Origin: Rhizobium anhuiense | GTDB taxonomy: Bacteria > Pseudomonadota > Alphaproteobacteria > Rhizobiales > Rhizobiaceae | Reading direction: 5' to 3' | DNA length: 64,000 bases | Assembly (NCBI RefSeq): GCF_003985145.1 | Contig: NZ_ML133521.1 | Span: forward strand, 806,001-870,000 | Part shown: piece by piece, positions 19,325 to 27,977 of the stretch | How the letters are laid out: every line of letters starts with the position of its first letter | Numbering within the stretch: the first letter of the stretch is position 1 | The notes under the pieces: generated by a model | Told to the model about the DNA's origin: nothing | The model's database searches: none | The model's input: the letters and a program-made list of their open reading frames with translations, nothing else | Program-made: the position numbers and the translations under genes

Positions 19325-19337
19325 TTTCCAGCCTCCT

Positions 19338-20558
19338 TCAGCATATTAGCCTCCATCTGATGCAGTCTTCGATCTGCCTGACGTATGGACGGGCGCGGCC
19401 GTTGTCGCCTGATTCCAGAAGCGCTTCCGCTGCACCCTGGAATGTCAGACGGTCGGGATCGAGGCGCGCCCATGACCGGACAAGCGCCTCCCCAACGATA
19501 TCCCTGGCCTCCTGCAGCGCGGCTTTGCTCGCAAAATGCCTCTTCTCGTAGTCGTACTTGGAATCCCGAAGGTTCTCCTCGATCAGTGCGGGGGCCATCT
19601 GCTGGCGCAGGTTGCTGAACCTGCGCGGATCGAGGTCTGTCACGCCCCTTTCGAAAAGCAACGTCTGGTATATTTCGACAAGGCTGTCGAACATCGCTCC
19701 CGCGAAAGGCTTCGACCTGTCGTGCACATCTTCGCCGACGTCTGAGGTCCTGAGCGAATTGTTGAGCGACCTGAGCTGCTTTTCGTCGCTGAGCTCTGCG
19801 AAACGATCGAGTTCGTTGTGGATCAGAAGATTGCCGCCTGTCCGCCGGAGGAGCCGATCGATGGCGGTGTCGAAGTGCAGAAGGCCGAGAAGTGATATGA
19901 AATCCGCGACCGCCTCGTGATAGGCGAAGAAGTCGGCATCTTGGCCGTCTCCGTATGGAATGCCCAGTTCGCCCAACAGAACGAGATGACCCATCTCATG
20001 GGCGATCGCATCGAAGTTCAACGCAAAACTGGAGGTAGGCGTCGGTGGTTCGCTCTCACCCAGTTCCAGAAAACCGAATCCCGACTGGGCGTTTTCCCAT
20101 CGGGGGATGTGCGGCACGATCTCCAGCCTGTCGTAGGTCGGCTCGAAGAACCAATCGATGCGCCGTCCGACGTATCCCTCACAGATATCCAGCACGCGAC
20201 GGGAGCAAGCGTAGCTGTGGGCTGAAAGAAAGGCAGGCGATCCTGGGAGTATATGGTCGAAGTGCCCGTCCGGCCCCGGCTCGGCGGGGGGGCGCAGAAC
20301 CCCAGGGTAGGGTGGGAGGTCAGGAAGGGCATATGGTCGCTTTGGTTCGACCGGATCGGCCACGTACATGCGGTTGTCGGAAGGGCCAGCCAGGATCGGC
20401 CCGTCTGAGCGGCCAATCCAGACAACCTCCGGCTTCTCGTACCCACGGATGAACGGCGGCTGGGGGAAAACCAGGAAACGCGTCCCGATCAGGGGGTCGG
20501 AAACCACCTTCTGTCCCGCGTCGCCCGAATTTGCGATGGCATCCACAGTTGCCCCCAC
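19338..20558 (-). CDS. Cytosolic thermolysin-like (gluzincin) zinc peptidase in the YcaO/TfuA operon
   Basis: 406 residues. Zinc motif HEMGH at ~187-191, third ligand Glu in YHEAVADF at ~213-220 (24 residues after the second His, the M4 pattern), and a thermolysin-like catalytic His region VHDRSKPFAGAMF at ~278-290. The core therefore looks intact. Unlike classic M4 enzymes it lacks a signal peptide and a long propeptide, so it should act in the cytoplasm. The start appears to be GTG behind CAGGGGA. Within a YcaO/TfuA operon it is a natural candidate for removing a leader or cutting a modified protein. Family placement is by motif only. Confidence 0.75.
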   Translation of the reverse strand: MGATVDAIANSGDAGQKVVSDPLIGTRFLVFPQPPFIRGYEKPEVVWIGRSDGPILAGPSDNRMYVADPVEPKRPYALPDLPPYPGVLRPPAEPGPDGHFDHILPGSPAFLSAHSYACSRRVLDICEGYVGRRIDWFFEPTYDRLEIVPHIPRWENAQSGFGFLELGESEPPTPTSSFALNFDAIAHEMGHLVLLGELGIPYGDGQDADFFAYHEAVADFISLLGLLHFDTAIDRLLRRTGGNLLIHNELDRFAELSDEKQLRSLNNSLRTSDVGEDVHDRSKPFAGAMFDSLVEIYQTLLFERGVTDLDPRRFSNLRQQMAPALIEENLRDSKYDYEKRHFASKAALQEARDIVGEALVRSWARLDPDRLTFQGAAEALLESGDNGRARPYVRQIEDCIRWRLIC

Positions 20559-20612
20559 CGCCCGTTTCCCCTGCCAGGCGAAGTGGACACTATACTGTAT
20601 ATTAGAAAACTA

Positions 20613-21380
20613 TCAAGGATGGTGGAGGTTGAATAATATATGCGCAAAATTGTAGTATTCCATATCGTAAGCAAAAGCCTCTGTCAGTTCAAAGCCCCTA
20701 GGATCGCTGCGTTTTTTCATTTCAAAACTGTTCGACGACAGGAGCGAAAGAAGACCGATGGCGTCGTCTTCTTTCTGCTTCCGTTTTCCGTCCACGAGCC
20801 AAATATCGAGGGCGCTGAGTTCCTGACTGGACATGCCATGCTCGGCCGCAGCAGAAATAATCCTCCCGAAGCTTCTTTCCGTATAGTGAATGGAGCGCGC
20901 CAATCTTTCCAGCGTCACTTGAAGTTGCCGCCCTATAATACATTCACGCACGGCCTTTTTCAGTGTCAGCCTGATGTCGATGAGGGCGTCACCGAGGGGA
21001 AAGGAGCCCAATTGCGCAGGGGCCATCGCGACCGCCACGTCCGCATCGTCGGCGAGCGAAGTCCGGCGGTACCATCTGAAGACCATGCCGTATCCACCCA
21101 TCCCGTACTCCGTCAGTTCCGCGGCCCTCACGGCACCCATGCTGGAGGCTCCGTAGACGCGCACGCCACGCGACATCGCCCAGAGGATTTCCTTGTGGCG
21201 CACCGCCGGGGACTGGGCGAACACGCCGTCGATGATTGCGATCGCGCTGGGAGCATGTTCGATCACCGCCCTCACGATATCCCCGTTGCCTACAGGTGTG
21301 AGGTACAATGCATCCAGGTGCTCCCTGGCGTCTGCGACGCTCAGTGTGGGTCCGAGGAACACGACGATCTCATACCCCAT
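20613..21380 (-). CDS. tfuA: TfuA-like protein
   Basis: 255 residues. The conserved TfuA core is clear: AIIDGVFAQSPAVRHKEILW (~48-67), then VRVYGASSMGAVRAAEL (~73-89) and EYGMGGYGM. TfuA was first noticed in trifolitoxin-producing rhizobia. Together with YcaO it is linked to backbone thioamide formation in thioviridamide-like peptides and in archaeal methyl-coenzyme M reductase, where it is thought to supply sulfur. The ATG lies inside the YcaO gene, overlapping by 11 bases, with GGAG upstream, so the two are made together. Confidence 0.9.
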   Translation of the reverse strand: MGYEIVVFLGPTLSVADAREHLDALYLTPVGNGDIVRAVIEHAPSAIAIIDGVFAQSPAVRHKEILWAMSRGVRVYGASSMGAVRAAELTEYGMGGYGMVFRWYRRTSLADDADVAVAMAPAQLGSFPLGDALIDIRLTLKKAVRECIIGRQLQVTLERLARSIHYTERSFGRIISAAAEHGMSSQELSALDIWLVDGKRKQKEDDAIGLLSLLSSNSFEMKKRSDPRGFELTEAFAYDMEYYNFAHILFNLHHP

Positions 21381-22551
21381 TCTGGAACTCCGGGTCGGTT
21401 TCGAGAGGAGGGGTCACAACCCTCACCACATGGAGCGGTATGGTTTCATCGGAAAACAGTACCACGACAATTACGGCCTCTGCCCCCGCGCGTCGCAATG
21501 CTTCCACCGGCAGCGGCGATGGATCGGTATTCAGGTCAGCCGCTTCCGGTGCCGGGTAAGGCAATCCGCGGATGGCGAGTCGCCGGCGCCACGCTGATAG
21601 TTCCCTAGCGTCTTGGTAGCGGTAAATGTGTCCCGCCATGTCCTCTCGCGCGGCCGAGATGATCCCGAGGCGGGACTGACATGCTTCCAGCAGCGCCTTG
21701 GCGAGCGCTCGGTCGTGGGTCCGGTCGCAGCCGAAGCCTTCCGCTGGCCAGGGGGCCAAAGGAGCCTGTTGGTCGCTCTCCATGACGTGACACCAGTAGA
21801 CGGGGAGGCCGTGTTCCGTCGGGATTGACCAGATTCCTACGGAACAGCCCGCCGAAAGTAGTCGACCGACAATCTCCCCTGCGGCTCCGGCAAGAACGGA
21901 ACGACTGTCCAGCTGATAACGGTCGAAGAAGTGCGGTATTTTCATCGCCGCACAACGCGCGTGTCTTTCGAGCGCTTCGAAACAAGCATGCTCAATTGCC
22001 CCCCGCCAGCTTGTTCCTGCCGCCAGGCCCGTAGTGTTCCTCGGCAGCCAGGCGGGATGGGGGGAGGGTATCGTATAGGCGGTGTCAACCAAGGCAAGCG
22101 GTACAGGCACCGCCCGGGACGAGAAGAGGTCCCAGCCTTTGATCCACGCGAGTGTCTCGTTGCGTTTCCCATCGTCTGCGAGGTGCGACCAGTAGCCTTG
22201 CCCGTTCATGGAACGGAAATCCGCCAGTTCGACCCGCTCGGTGGGGATGCGTTCCGAAGACCACCCTTCCAGCGATTCCATGAGAGCGGAGATGGCGGCC
22301 TGCCCGTGAGTGAGACCCTTGCCCTGGTTCACGCTCACCGAACGCGACAACGGCCTTACGACTTGGGCAACCGGGATTCCGATGCGGTCAAGTTCGGTAA
22401 TGGAACCTAGCCTCGTGATACCGAATTCCCGCTTCCGCTCGAGAATTCGGCGAACGGTCTCCAATGGATCGCGCGGCGGCTGAACCGGGGCCGCTAACAT
22501 TTTTTCGAGTTGTTCTCCGTTCAGCAAGATCGCCCTCTGATCCTCAACCAA
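21370..22551 (-). CDS. ycaO: YcaO-domain protein, probable ATP-dependent amide-backbone modifying enzyme
   Basis: 393 residues. The three ATP/Mg-binding segments of YcaO are present: SALMESLEGWSSER (~88-101), AIEHACFEALERHA (~185-198) and LAKALLEACQSRLGIISAARED (split here as LAKALLEACQSR and IISAARED, ~283-304). YcaO enzymes activate a backbone amide by phosphorylation; with TfuA the product is expected to be a thioamide. No E1-like or flavin dehydrogenase partner is nearby, which argues against a thiazole/oxazole pathway. The start seems to be TTG overlapping the cyclase stop by eight bases and is uncertain. Confidence 0.9.
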   Translation of the reverse strand: MVEDQRAILLNGEQLEKMLAAPVQPPRDPLETVRRILERKREFGITRLGSITELDRIGIPVAQVVRPLSRSVSVNQGKGLTHGQAAISALMESLEGWSSERIPTERVELADFRSMNGQGYWSHLADDGKRNETLAWIKGWDLFSSRAVPVPLALVDTAYTIPSPHPAWLPRNTTGLAAGTSWRGAIEHACFEALERHARCAAMKIPHFFDRYQLDSRSVLAGAAGEIVGRLLSAGCSVGIWSIPTEHGLPVYWCHVMESDQQAPLAPWPAEGFGCDRTHDRALAKALLEACQSRLGIISAAREDMAGHIYRYQDARELSAWRRRLAIRGLPYPAPEAADLNTDPSPLPVEALRRAGAEAVIVVVLFSDETIPLHVVRVVTPPLETDPEFQNGV

Positions 22552-25528
22552 TGCCGTCCAAATCCCGCTCGGCCCGTGCCAGAAGCCATGCCGCTCCCTG
22601 CGCGTCGGCTATCCGGATCGCACGTGCGAGATCGCTTCTGACCTTGGAATGCCGGTCTCCCAATCCATGTCTCAGTCTTGCGCTGAGGCGGTAGAGTTCG
22701 GCGAGCCAGAACCGTTGGCCGCTGTTGCGGCCAACGTTGATCGCATTGTGAATGGTCGCCAGGGCCTCAGCAGGCTTGCCGAGCCGCTGCAGCACCTGCG
22801 CATGCATGTCGCTGTGCATGGAAAAATTATCGTCGGTGCCCAATTGCTGCTGGAGCAGCAGACCGTGTTGGAATCGCTCTTCGCCGCGTTCGGCAAACGA
22901 GGTCATCAGCTCCGCCCAGCCGCAATACATGTTGGCGCGCGCCTGGCTGGCGGCGAGGCCGTGTCGCTCGGCAAGCGCCAGCATTTGTTCGCCGAGGTCA
23001 TGGACATCGTCATATCGGCTTTGGCAGCGGCGAAGGACGATGGCGTAATAAAGCGCGTGAACCATGCTCCCGGCATGATCGGTCGAGGCCGCCCAGTCCA
23101 GACACTGTCCGATCGCATGTTCACTGGCATCGGCATTGTCGAGAAGCAGGTAGGACAGGGCGCTCTCGCCCAAGCCACAGACCCTGGCGTCATGTCCGCC
23201 GAAGAAGGCGCGGTTTCTGACCGCCCTTTCCGGATCGTAGAGATCAAGCCCTTTGGCGACGCAATCGAGACAGAATTCGTGCTCGCCGGCGTGGAAGCTC
23301 GTCGCCCATCCGCAGTGATAGGATTGAAGCCGCGTCTCCTGATCTTCGACGGTTTGCATGTCGCCGACGAGGATGCGCGCGCGAGACTGCTGCGTCAGAA
23401 TGTTGGGTGCCGTGAACCACCATCCCCAATAGACCGGGAAATGTTTCGACCGGACAGCCGAGGCCTGTTTCCTCAGACGCTGCATTGCGCGGGAATAGAC
23501 CCGGCGCGCGCTTTCCGAGCCCTCTCCCTCGAGCGCGGTCGCAACGACCCCCTGAAGTTCGAGCAGGCCCAATGCCAGTTCGGTGCGATCGGGATGGCGC
23601 CGGGAAAGCCTGTCGACCTCCTGCGCGCAGAGTTCGAGCGATACGTTCGCCTCGTGCATGGCGGAGCGCAGAACGCTCGCCTCCGCCGCCGCCAGGCCAA
23701 ACCTGGCCGCGGCGTCGTGCAAGCCTGCTTCGGCGCACTGCCAGGCAGCGATGGCAGCCGGCAGACTGGGCTTTGCTTCTCCGATCAGGAGTTCGGCGAT
23801 CCGCTTGTGTATGCGTCGTCTGTCGCTTTTGAGAAGGCTGCTATAGGCGGCTTCCTGGGTGAGTACGTGCCGGAACTGAAAGGAGCCGGGCGTGTCGGCA
23901 GAGGGCTCGATGATGCCTTGGGAAACAAGCCGCTCGACCGCGATCTCCACCGTCTGCCGGCTGACCCCTTCGAGAAGGTAGGCGAGCAGCGAGATGTTGA
24001 ATTCGCGACCGATGACGCTCGCAAATTGCGCTGCCCGTCGTGCGGAACCGGTCGCCGCGAGTCTGGCGGAAAGCAGATCATTCAGCGAGCTGACGCCACC
24101 TTCCAGAAGCAGCCCTTTCCATTCGGATAAGGCCTTGCCCAAGGGTTGCCTTTCCAGGAAGAAGTTGGCCAGTTCTTCGGCGTAGAGCGGCATGCCATCG
24201 CATTGATCCAGAATGAAATCGGACAGGCCCGGCGGGGGGCGCTCACGCCAGACCGAGGCGACGAGATCGCGAACCGCCGCAGAGGCCAATCCGGATAATT
24301 CTATCTCGGTCGCCAGTGCCAGGGATCGTCTGATCCTCGATGTCTGAACCACGAGGATCGGCAACGTGCCTGCGAGTGATTCAAGCCGATCGATCACCTC
24401 CAACGTCATGCCGTCAGCCCAGTGGACATCCTCAAAGACGAGGAGCGTCGGAACGCCAGTCGCCTTGCAGGTCAGGATGTCGGCAGCGGCTTCGATGACC
24501 TTCCGCCTGAATGCCCGCCCCGACAGATCCGACACGCGAAGATTGCGCGAGGTCGCCGGCGATCGGTCTGATGTAAATGAGAGAATGGTGTCGACGATGT
24601 CTGCCCCTAAGGCTCGGCCGGATGTTTGAAGGGCCTGCATGAAAGCCCCGCTATCGCCATTCTTCAGAACAGAGGGTTCGGCCACAAGCCTCTCGAGAAA
24701 CGACATAAAGGGGTGCAGCGGCTGGCTCTCCAAGCGCCTGCCGCACTGAAAGATCAGGGTCTCGTGCGAAGTATGGGACAGGCTGCGGGCGAATTCGCCG
24801 ATCAGTCTGGATTTGCCGATGCCCGCCTCTCCGACCACGGTGATTGAACTGCCCTTGCCATCGAGAGCTGAATTCCAGGCGCTCGAAAGAGCGGCAAGTT
24901 CTCTTTCCCTGCCTCTTATCGGCCGATCCCATTCGCTGAATGGCGATAGCGCAGACGTTGAGCGATCACGTTCCTGCGGACGCCAGAGCGCAACCGGCTC
25001 TTCGAAGCCTTTGAGTTTGGCCTTCCGCACCAGGCTATAGTCGAAATTGTGTCGGGTGAGCTGAACGGTCGAATCTGCGACCAGAACGGAATTCGGTTCG
25101 GCCTCTGCCTGCAAGCGAGCCGCCAGCACCGGTGCTGTGCCAACAATCTCGTCTCCTTGCGCGGAGAAGACGACAAGACCGGTGGCAACCCCGATCCGCA
25201 GCCTGAAAGCTGTGCGCGCCTTGCCCTTGGTGCTCGCTGCAATGCCTAACAATTCCAAAGAAGCCTGCACCGCACTTTCAGCCGCATCTTCGGATTGGTC
25301 GGGATATCCGAAGAAACAGCATCCCCCATCACCGAGCCGTTGATGAAGAAAACCTCCATGTTTTTTTATGATCGTTTCGGCATTCTGATGTAATGCCGAG
25401 ACGGAACGAAAGAATTTCTCCGGCTCGCTTCGCAATAAGAGCTCCGTCGAGCCGACAATGTCATAGAAAAGGGCAGTGACCTGTCGCCGCTCACCTGTAA
25501 ACCGAATTCGCGCGTCGAGGGTTTTCAT
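22544..25528 (-). CDS. Class III nucleotide cyclase fused to an AAA/STAND-type ATPase with helical repeats
   Basis: 994 residues. Residues ~15-175 form a class III cyclase domain with both metal Asp sites (FYDIVGSTEL and RLGDGGCCFFGYP). An ATPase domain follows with Walker A VGEAGIGKSRLIGEF (~245) and Walker B LLVFEDVHWAD. The C-terminal ~450 residues are helical and TPR-like. No DNA-binding domain is seen, so it is more a sensor or signalling ATPase than a transcription factor. It is the first gene of the YcaO/TfuA operon and overlaps YcaO. The ribosome site before the ATG is weak. Confidence 0.82.
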   Translation of the reverse strand: MKTLDARIRFTGERRQVTALFYDIVGSTELLLRSEPEKFFRSVSALHQNAETIIKKHGGFLHQRLGDGGCCFFGYPDQSEDAAESAVQASLELLGIAASTKGKARTAFRLRIGVATGLVVFSAQGDEIVGTAPVLAARLQAEAEPNSVLVADSTVQLTRHNFDYSLVRKAKLKGFEEPVALWRPQERDRSTSALSPFSEWDRPIRGRERELAALSSAWNSALDGKGSSITVVGEAGIGKSRLIGEFARSLSHTSHETLIFQCGRRLESQPLHPFMSFLERLVAEPSVLKNGDSGAFMQALQTSGRALGADIVDTILSFTSDRSPATSRNLRVSDLSGRAFRRKVIEAAADILTCKATGVPTLLVFEDVHWADGMTLEVIDRLESLAGTLPILVVQTSRIRRSLALATEIELSGLASAAVRDLVASVWRERPPPGLSDFILDQCDGMPLYAEELANFFLERQPLGKALSEWKGLLLEGGVSSLNDLLSARLAATGSARRAAQFASVIGREFNISLLAYLLEGVSRQTVEIAVERLVSQGIIEPSADTPGSFQFRHVLTQEAAYSSLLKSDRRRIHKRIAELLIGEAKPSLPAAIAAWQCAEAGLHDAAARFGLAAAEASVLRSAMHEANVSLELCAQEVDRLSRRHPDRTELALGLLELQGVVATALEGEGSESARRVYSRAMQRLRKQASAVRSKHFPVYWGWWFTAPNILTQQSRARILVGDMQTVEDQETRLQSYHCGWATSFHAGEHEFCLDCVAKGLDLYDPERAVRNRAFFGGHDARVCGLGESALSYLLLDNADASEHAIGQCLDWAASTDHAGSMVHALYYAIVLRRCQSRYDDVHDLGEQMLALAERHGLAASQARANMYCGWAELMTSFAERGEERFQHGLLLQQQLGTDDNFSMHSDMHAQVLQRLGKPAEALATIHNAINVGRNSGQRFWLAELYRLSARLRHGLGDRHSKVRSDLARAIRIADAQGAAWLLARAERDLDGIG

Positions 25529-25576
25529 TCGGAGTCGCCCAACACCACAGAAGCCTTTTTCAGGACATCCGATTTA

Positions 25577-25592
25577 TAGCTTGCATGCAAGC
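25577..25592. promoter_or_regulatory. Perfect palindrome AGCTTGCATGCAAGCT, possible operator of the YcaO/TfuA operon
   Basis: A 16-bp perfect palindrome ending 49 bases before the cyclase start. On the minus strand it is followed directly by TATAAAT, a good -10 candidate, while no good -35 is visible. The palindrome overlaps where RNA polymerase would bind, so a dimeric regulator could act here. No regulator gene is in the operon. Confidence 0.5.
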
Positions 25593-25620
25593 TTTTCGTG
25601 CGGCGGTGCCAATATATCCG

Positions 25621-25701
25621 TTATGCGGCCTGATCATGGGCTGCCCTCTTGTCAGCGCGACGCATGCGCGTGCCCCGGCCATATTGCTTCGGGCCCGCCA
25701 T
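25621..25701 (-). CDS. Possible 26-residue basic peptide upstream of the YcaO/TfuA operon
   Basis: ATG at 25701 with AAGGAAAAG directly upstream, encoding MAGPKQYGRGTRMRRADK and eight more residues, ending TAA. It is very basic and lacks cysteine. The frame continues open upstream to about 25815, so a longer form is possible, but no other start has a ribosome site. Same strand and 92 bp before the operon. It could be a leader peptide, a small protein, or chance. Precursor status for YcaO/TfuA is speculation. Confidence 0.3.
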   Translation of the reverse strand: MAGPKQYGRGTRMRRADKRAAHDQAA

Positions 25702-26033
25702 CTTTTCCTTGCGCGTGAGATTGGACGGTTTGGCGTTCAAGGGATGGCCAGATGGGCGTGCCGCATTGCATCGCCTTTCCTTGAACGTGCAGCAGCCCGA
25801 CCGAAGGCACATCAAAATCCGGCCCCGCCGCTACGGCTCGCCCGTCGCTATTCCCAGCCATTGGCATTCCGCCAGCCAGGTTACGAAGAACCGCGCCGGT
25901 TTTTGGCAACGACGACGTTCACCGCCGGGCCACCGGAGATTGCCAGTAACGGCGGCCCGTCGGTCGCCGTGGCGGCCCTTTTCCCGCCGCGGCGACCGCC
26001 GGCCTTGCAGCGCCAGATGGCCTTCAGCCTCAA

Positions 26034-26468
26034 TCAGGCAAAGAACGCACGAAGCTGAGCGAAGAACCCGCCTGGTTTGTAACTCGCCATCTTTCGCAGG
26101 CGGCGAGCGATGACTGCCGCGCTGACGTGTTCACCGAAATGGCAGAAGCAGACAAGGCCGTGCAATTGCTCGTCGCTGAGCTCGAAGAACCGCCTGGCCT
26201 CTCCATAGCTGTCATTTTCCATTCCCGCCGCCCGCAGAATGGGGTCAGCGAATGCAACGGAGATCGGGGTGTCGTCATCCCGCAGCGCAAGCCGTTCCGC
26301 CATCGACTTATATTCGGTTTCGTGAAGCGTGTTCAGAAACGCCCTGGGGCTGCGGTCGAGACTTTCGGCCCACCGCTCAAGCCGTTCGCGCCGCGTCATG
26401 TCAAGGCGCGTGCAGGTCGTGCTGACCTTGGCAATGGTTTTCAACTGATCGAGTGCGTACTGTTCCAT
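26034..26468 (-). CDS. Hypothetical protein, 144 residues
   Basis: Soluble, charged protein (MEQYALDQLKTIAKVSTTCT...) with a likely helical N-terminal half and a basic C-terminus (RRLRKMASYKPGG). An AGGAGG ribosome site eight bases before the ATG supports it as a real gene. No domain is recognised. It stands alone, upstream of and on the same strand as the YcaO/TfuA operon but 505 bp away, so membership is unlikely. Confidence 0.65.
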   Translation of the reverse strand: MEQYALDQLKTIAKVSTTCTRLDMTRRERLERWAESLDRSPRAFLNTLHETEYKSMAERLALRDDDTPISVAFADPILRAAGMENDSYGEARRFFELSDEQLHGLVCFCHFGEHVSAAVIARRLRKMASYKPGGFFAQLRAFFA

Positions 26469-26639
26469 CTCGGCCTCCTATCTCCGGAAAAATAGATGGT
26501 CCGCTCCCAAAGATAGCGTCGCTCAGGTGGCAGCCGATGTCCAATCACGATTGGGACCGGCAGCTCGTTGACGCTTCCGTAATCACTGGAGGCGTCTTTT
26601 GCTTGCTGACAGGCTCTTTTCTCATAGGATCTCTGCGCC

Positions 26640-27569
26640 ATGTCATACCGAGGCAACCAGACAGGGTTCGGGATGGACGAGATATTCGAACAGCTTCTGC
26701 ACCTTTCTGCATGCACGCAAACGCTGATTGCGGTCTATGATGGTCATGACCGGCTGCAATACGCCAACAGCGCCTTTCGTTCGGCCTATTTCATCGAACC
26801 GGATGAAACGCCCCTCTGGCCGGATCTCATGCGGCGCAATTTCCAGCAGCAGCGAGGCACAGTCATTCGGACGAGCAATTTCGAAGAGGGGCTGCGCTCG
26901 ACTCAGTCGCGCCGCGGCAAGATCGGCTATCGCGCTTTCGAGACGGACCAGTGGGACGGCCGATGGTTCTGGATGACCGAGGCGGTGCAGAAGAACGGTT
27001 GGATGCTGTGCATTGCGAGCGACATCACCAGTTTGCGCGCGCATGGCAGGACTGTCCGGCAAGATCGCGATCAGGCGATCAAGGCGTCTTACACCGACGA
27101 GCTCACGGGTGTCGCCAACCGCCGCTTCGTGATGGCGCGCGTCGACGACATGCTGGCGGCCGCCCAGCATGGCAGCAGCGGATGCCTTGCCGTATTCGAC
27201 ATCGACAACTTCAAATACATCAACGATCGCCTTGGCCACCACGCTGGAGATGAGGTCCTGCGCGATTTTGCGCATCGCATTCATCAGAATGTTCGCCGCA
27301 ACGATTGTTTTGGGCGGGTCGGCGGAGAAGAATTCCTTCTGGTGATGCCGGCAACCGAGACGGAAGACGCCATTGCCATCGTCGAGCGCATGTTGACGGT
27401 GATCCGGTTTTCCCGGCCCCTGCCTGCGTCACCCGACTTCAGCTACACCTGCTCTGCCGGTATCGCCGGGTGCGCCCCGTCCGACAGCACGTCGGATCTT
27501 TATCGACGCGCCGATCAAGCACTCTATGCGGCTAAGCTAAGCGGCCGGGACAGGGTGCGCGCAGCCTAG
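26640..27569 (+). CDS. Diguanylate cyclase with PAS-like sensor domain
   Basis: 309 residues. Residues ~15-125 look like a PAS fold (LIAVYDGHDRLQYANSAFR). The GGDEF domain spans ~150-305 with DELTGVANRRF, DIDNFKYINDRLGHHAGD and the active-site signature GGEEF. It makes cyclic di-GMP. No membrane helix is seen, so it is cytoplasmic. The inhibitory site upstream of GGEEF reads RNDCFGRV, so the classic RxxD is not exact. Confidence 0.85.
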   Translation: MSYRGNQTGFGMDEIFEQLLHLSACTQTLIAVYDGHDRLQYANSAFRSAYFIEPDETPLWPDLMRRNFQQQRGTVIRTSNFEEGLRSTQSRRGKIGYRAFETDQWDGRWFWMTEAVQKNGWMLCIASDITSLRAHGRTVRQDRDQAIKASYTDELTGVANRRFVMARVDDMLAAAQHGSSGCLAVFDIDNFKYINDRLGHHAGDEVLRDFAHRIHQNVRRNDCFGRVGGEEFLLVMPATETEDAIAIVERMLTVIRFSRPLPASPDFSYTCSAGIAGCAPSDSTSDLYRRADQALYAAKLSGRDRVRAA

Positions 27570-27671
27570 GCGCTTATGCGGTTGAACCCCAATCTGGTTG
27601 ACGCAGTCGTGGCGGACGACGATCCGGCCCTGTTCGCCGGGGCCGGAACCAATTTAATCGGGCCCGATGTG

Positions 27672-27977
27672 TCAGATCCCCGACCCGTAAAGCTCCTGGT
27701 CATCGTCGCCTTCCCAGGGGGAGGGCATCGAGCTGCTGGCGAGGTTGGCCGAGGGCATCGGCATCCAACACTTCAATTCCGGCTCGGCATATTCGATGAT
27801 GTGTCCGGGCGAGGAATCAGAGGCGCGCCAGCCTTCTCCACCGAACTGATCGCCATTCGTCCAATAGGCAAGGTCAACTTCCGCCGGCCCCTGTTCGGAC
27901 GAGCGAATCGTGACGAGGATCCGGCTGCCGTCTTTCGGAGCGTTTGCCATATTGCGCCAGCGATCCGGCTCGTCCAT
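27672..27977 (-). CDS. Hypothetical protein, 101 residues, DUF551-like
   Basis: Starts at the ATG at 27977 behind AGGAGGAAAG; an upstream in-frame start at 28019 lacks this. The beginning, RWRNMANAPKDGSRILVTIR, has the pattern Trp-x(6-8)-Pro-Lys-Asp-Gly..Ile-Leu-Val of short proteins found widely in phages and proteobacteria, with several further Trp residues. Function is unknown. It is a stand-alone gene near the right edge of the accessory block. Confidence 0.65.
   Translation of the reverse strand: MDEPDRWRNMANAPKDGSRILVTIRSSEQGPAEVDLAYWTNGDQFGGEGWRASDSSPGHIIEYAEPELKCWMPMPSANLASSSMPSPWEGDDDQELYGSGI

Larger units (their letters stand above)
25529..26033. other. 505-bp region upstream of the YcaO/TfuA operon
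   Basis: It contains a 16-bp perfect palindrome (25577-25592), an A/T-rich TATAAAT directly beside it on the minus strand, and a possible 26-codon gene (25621-25701). The rest (about 25720-26030) has open frames on both strands, but none has a ribosome site or recognisable protein character. Confidence 0.5.

Noticed and set aside
21370..22551. Thiazole/oxazole-type peptide cluster
   Set aside because: No E1-like cyclisation partner, no flavin dehydrogenase and no Cys/Ser/Thr-rich short peptide gene was found near YcaO.
25585..26058. Plus-strand 157-codon frame in the gap before the YcaO/TfuA operon
   Set aside because: Arg/Pro/Ala-rich translation without domain, no ribosome site, and it overlaps the candidate promoter palindrome.
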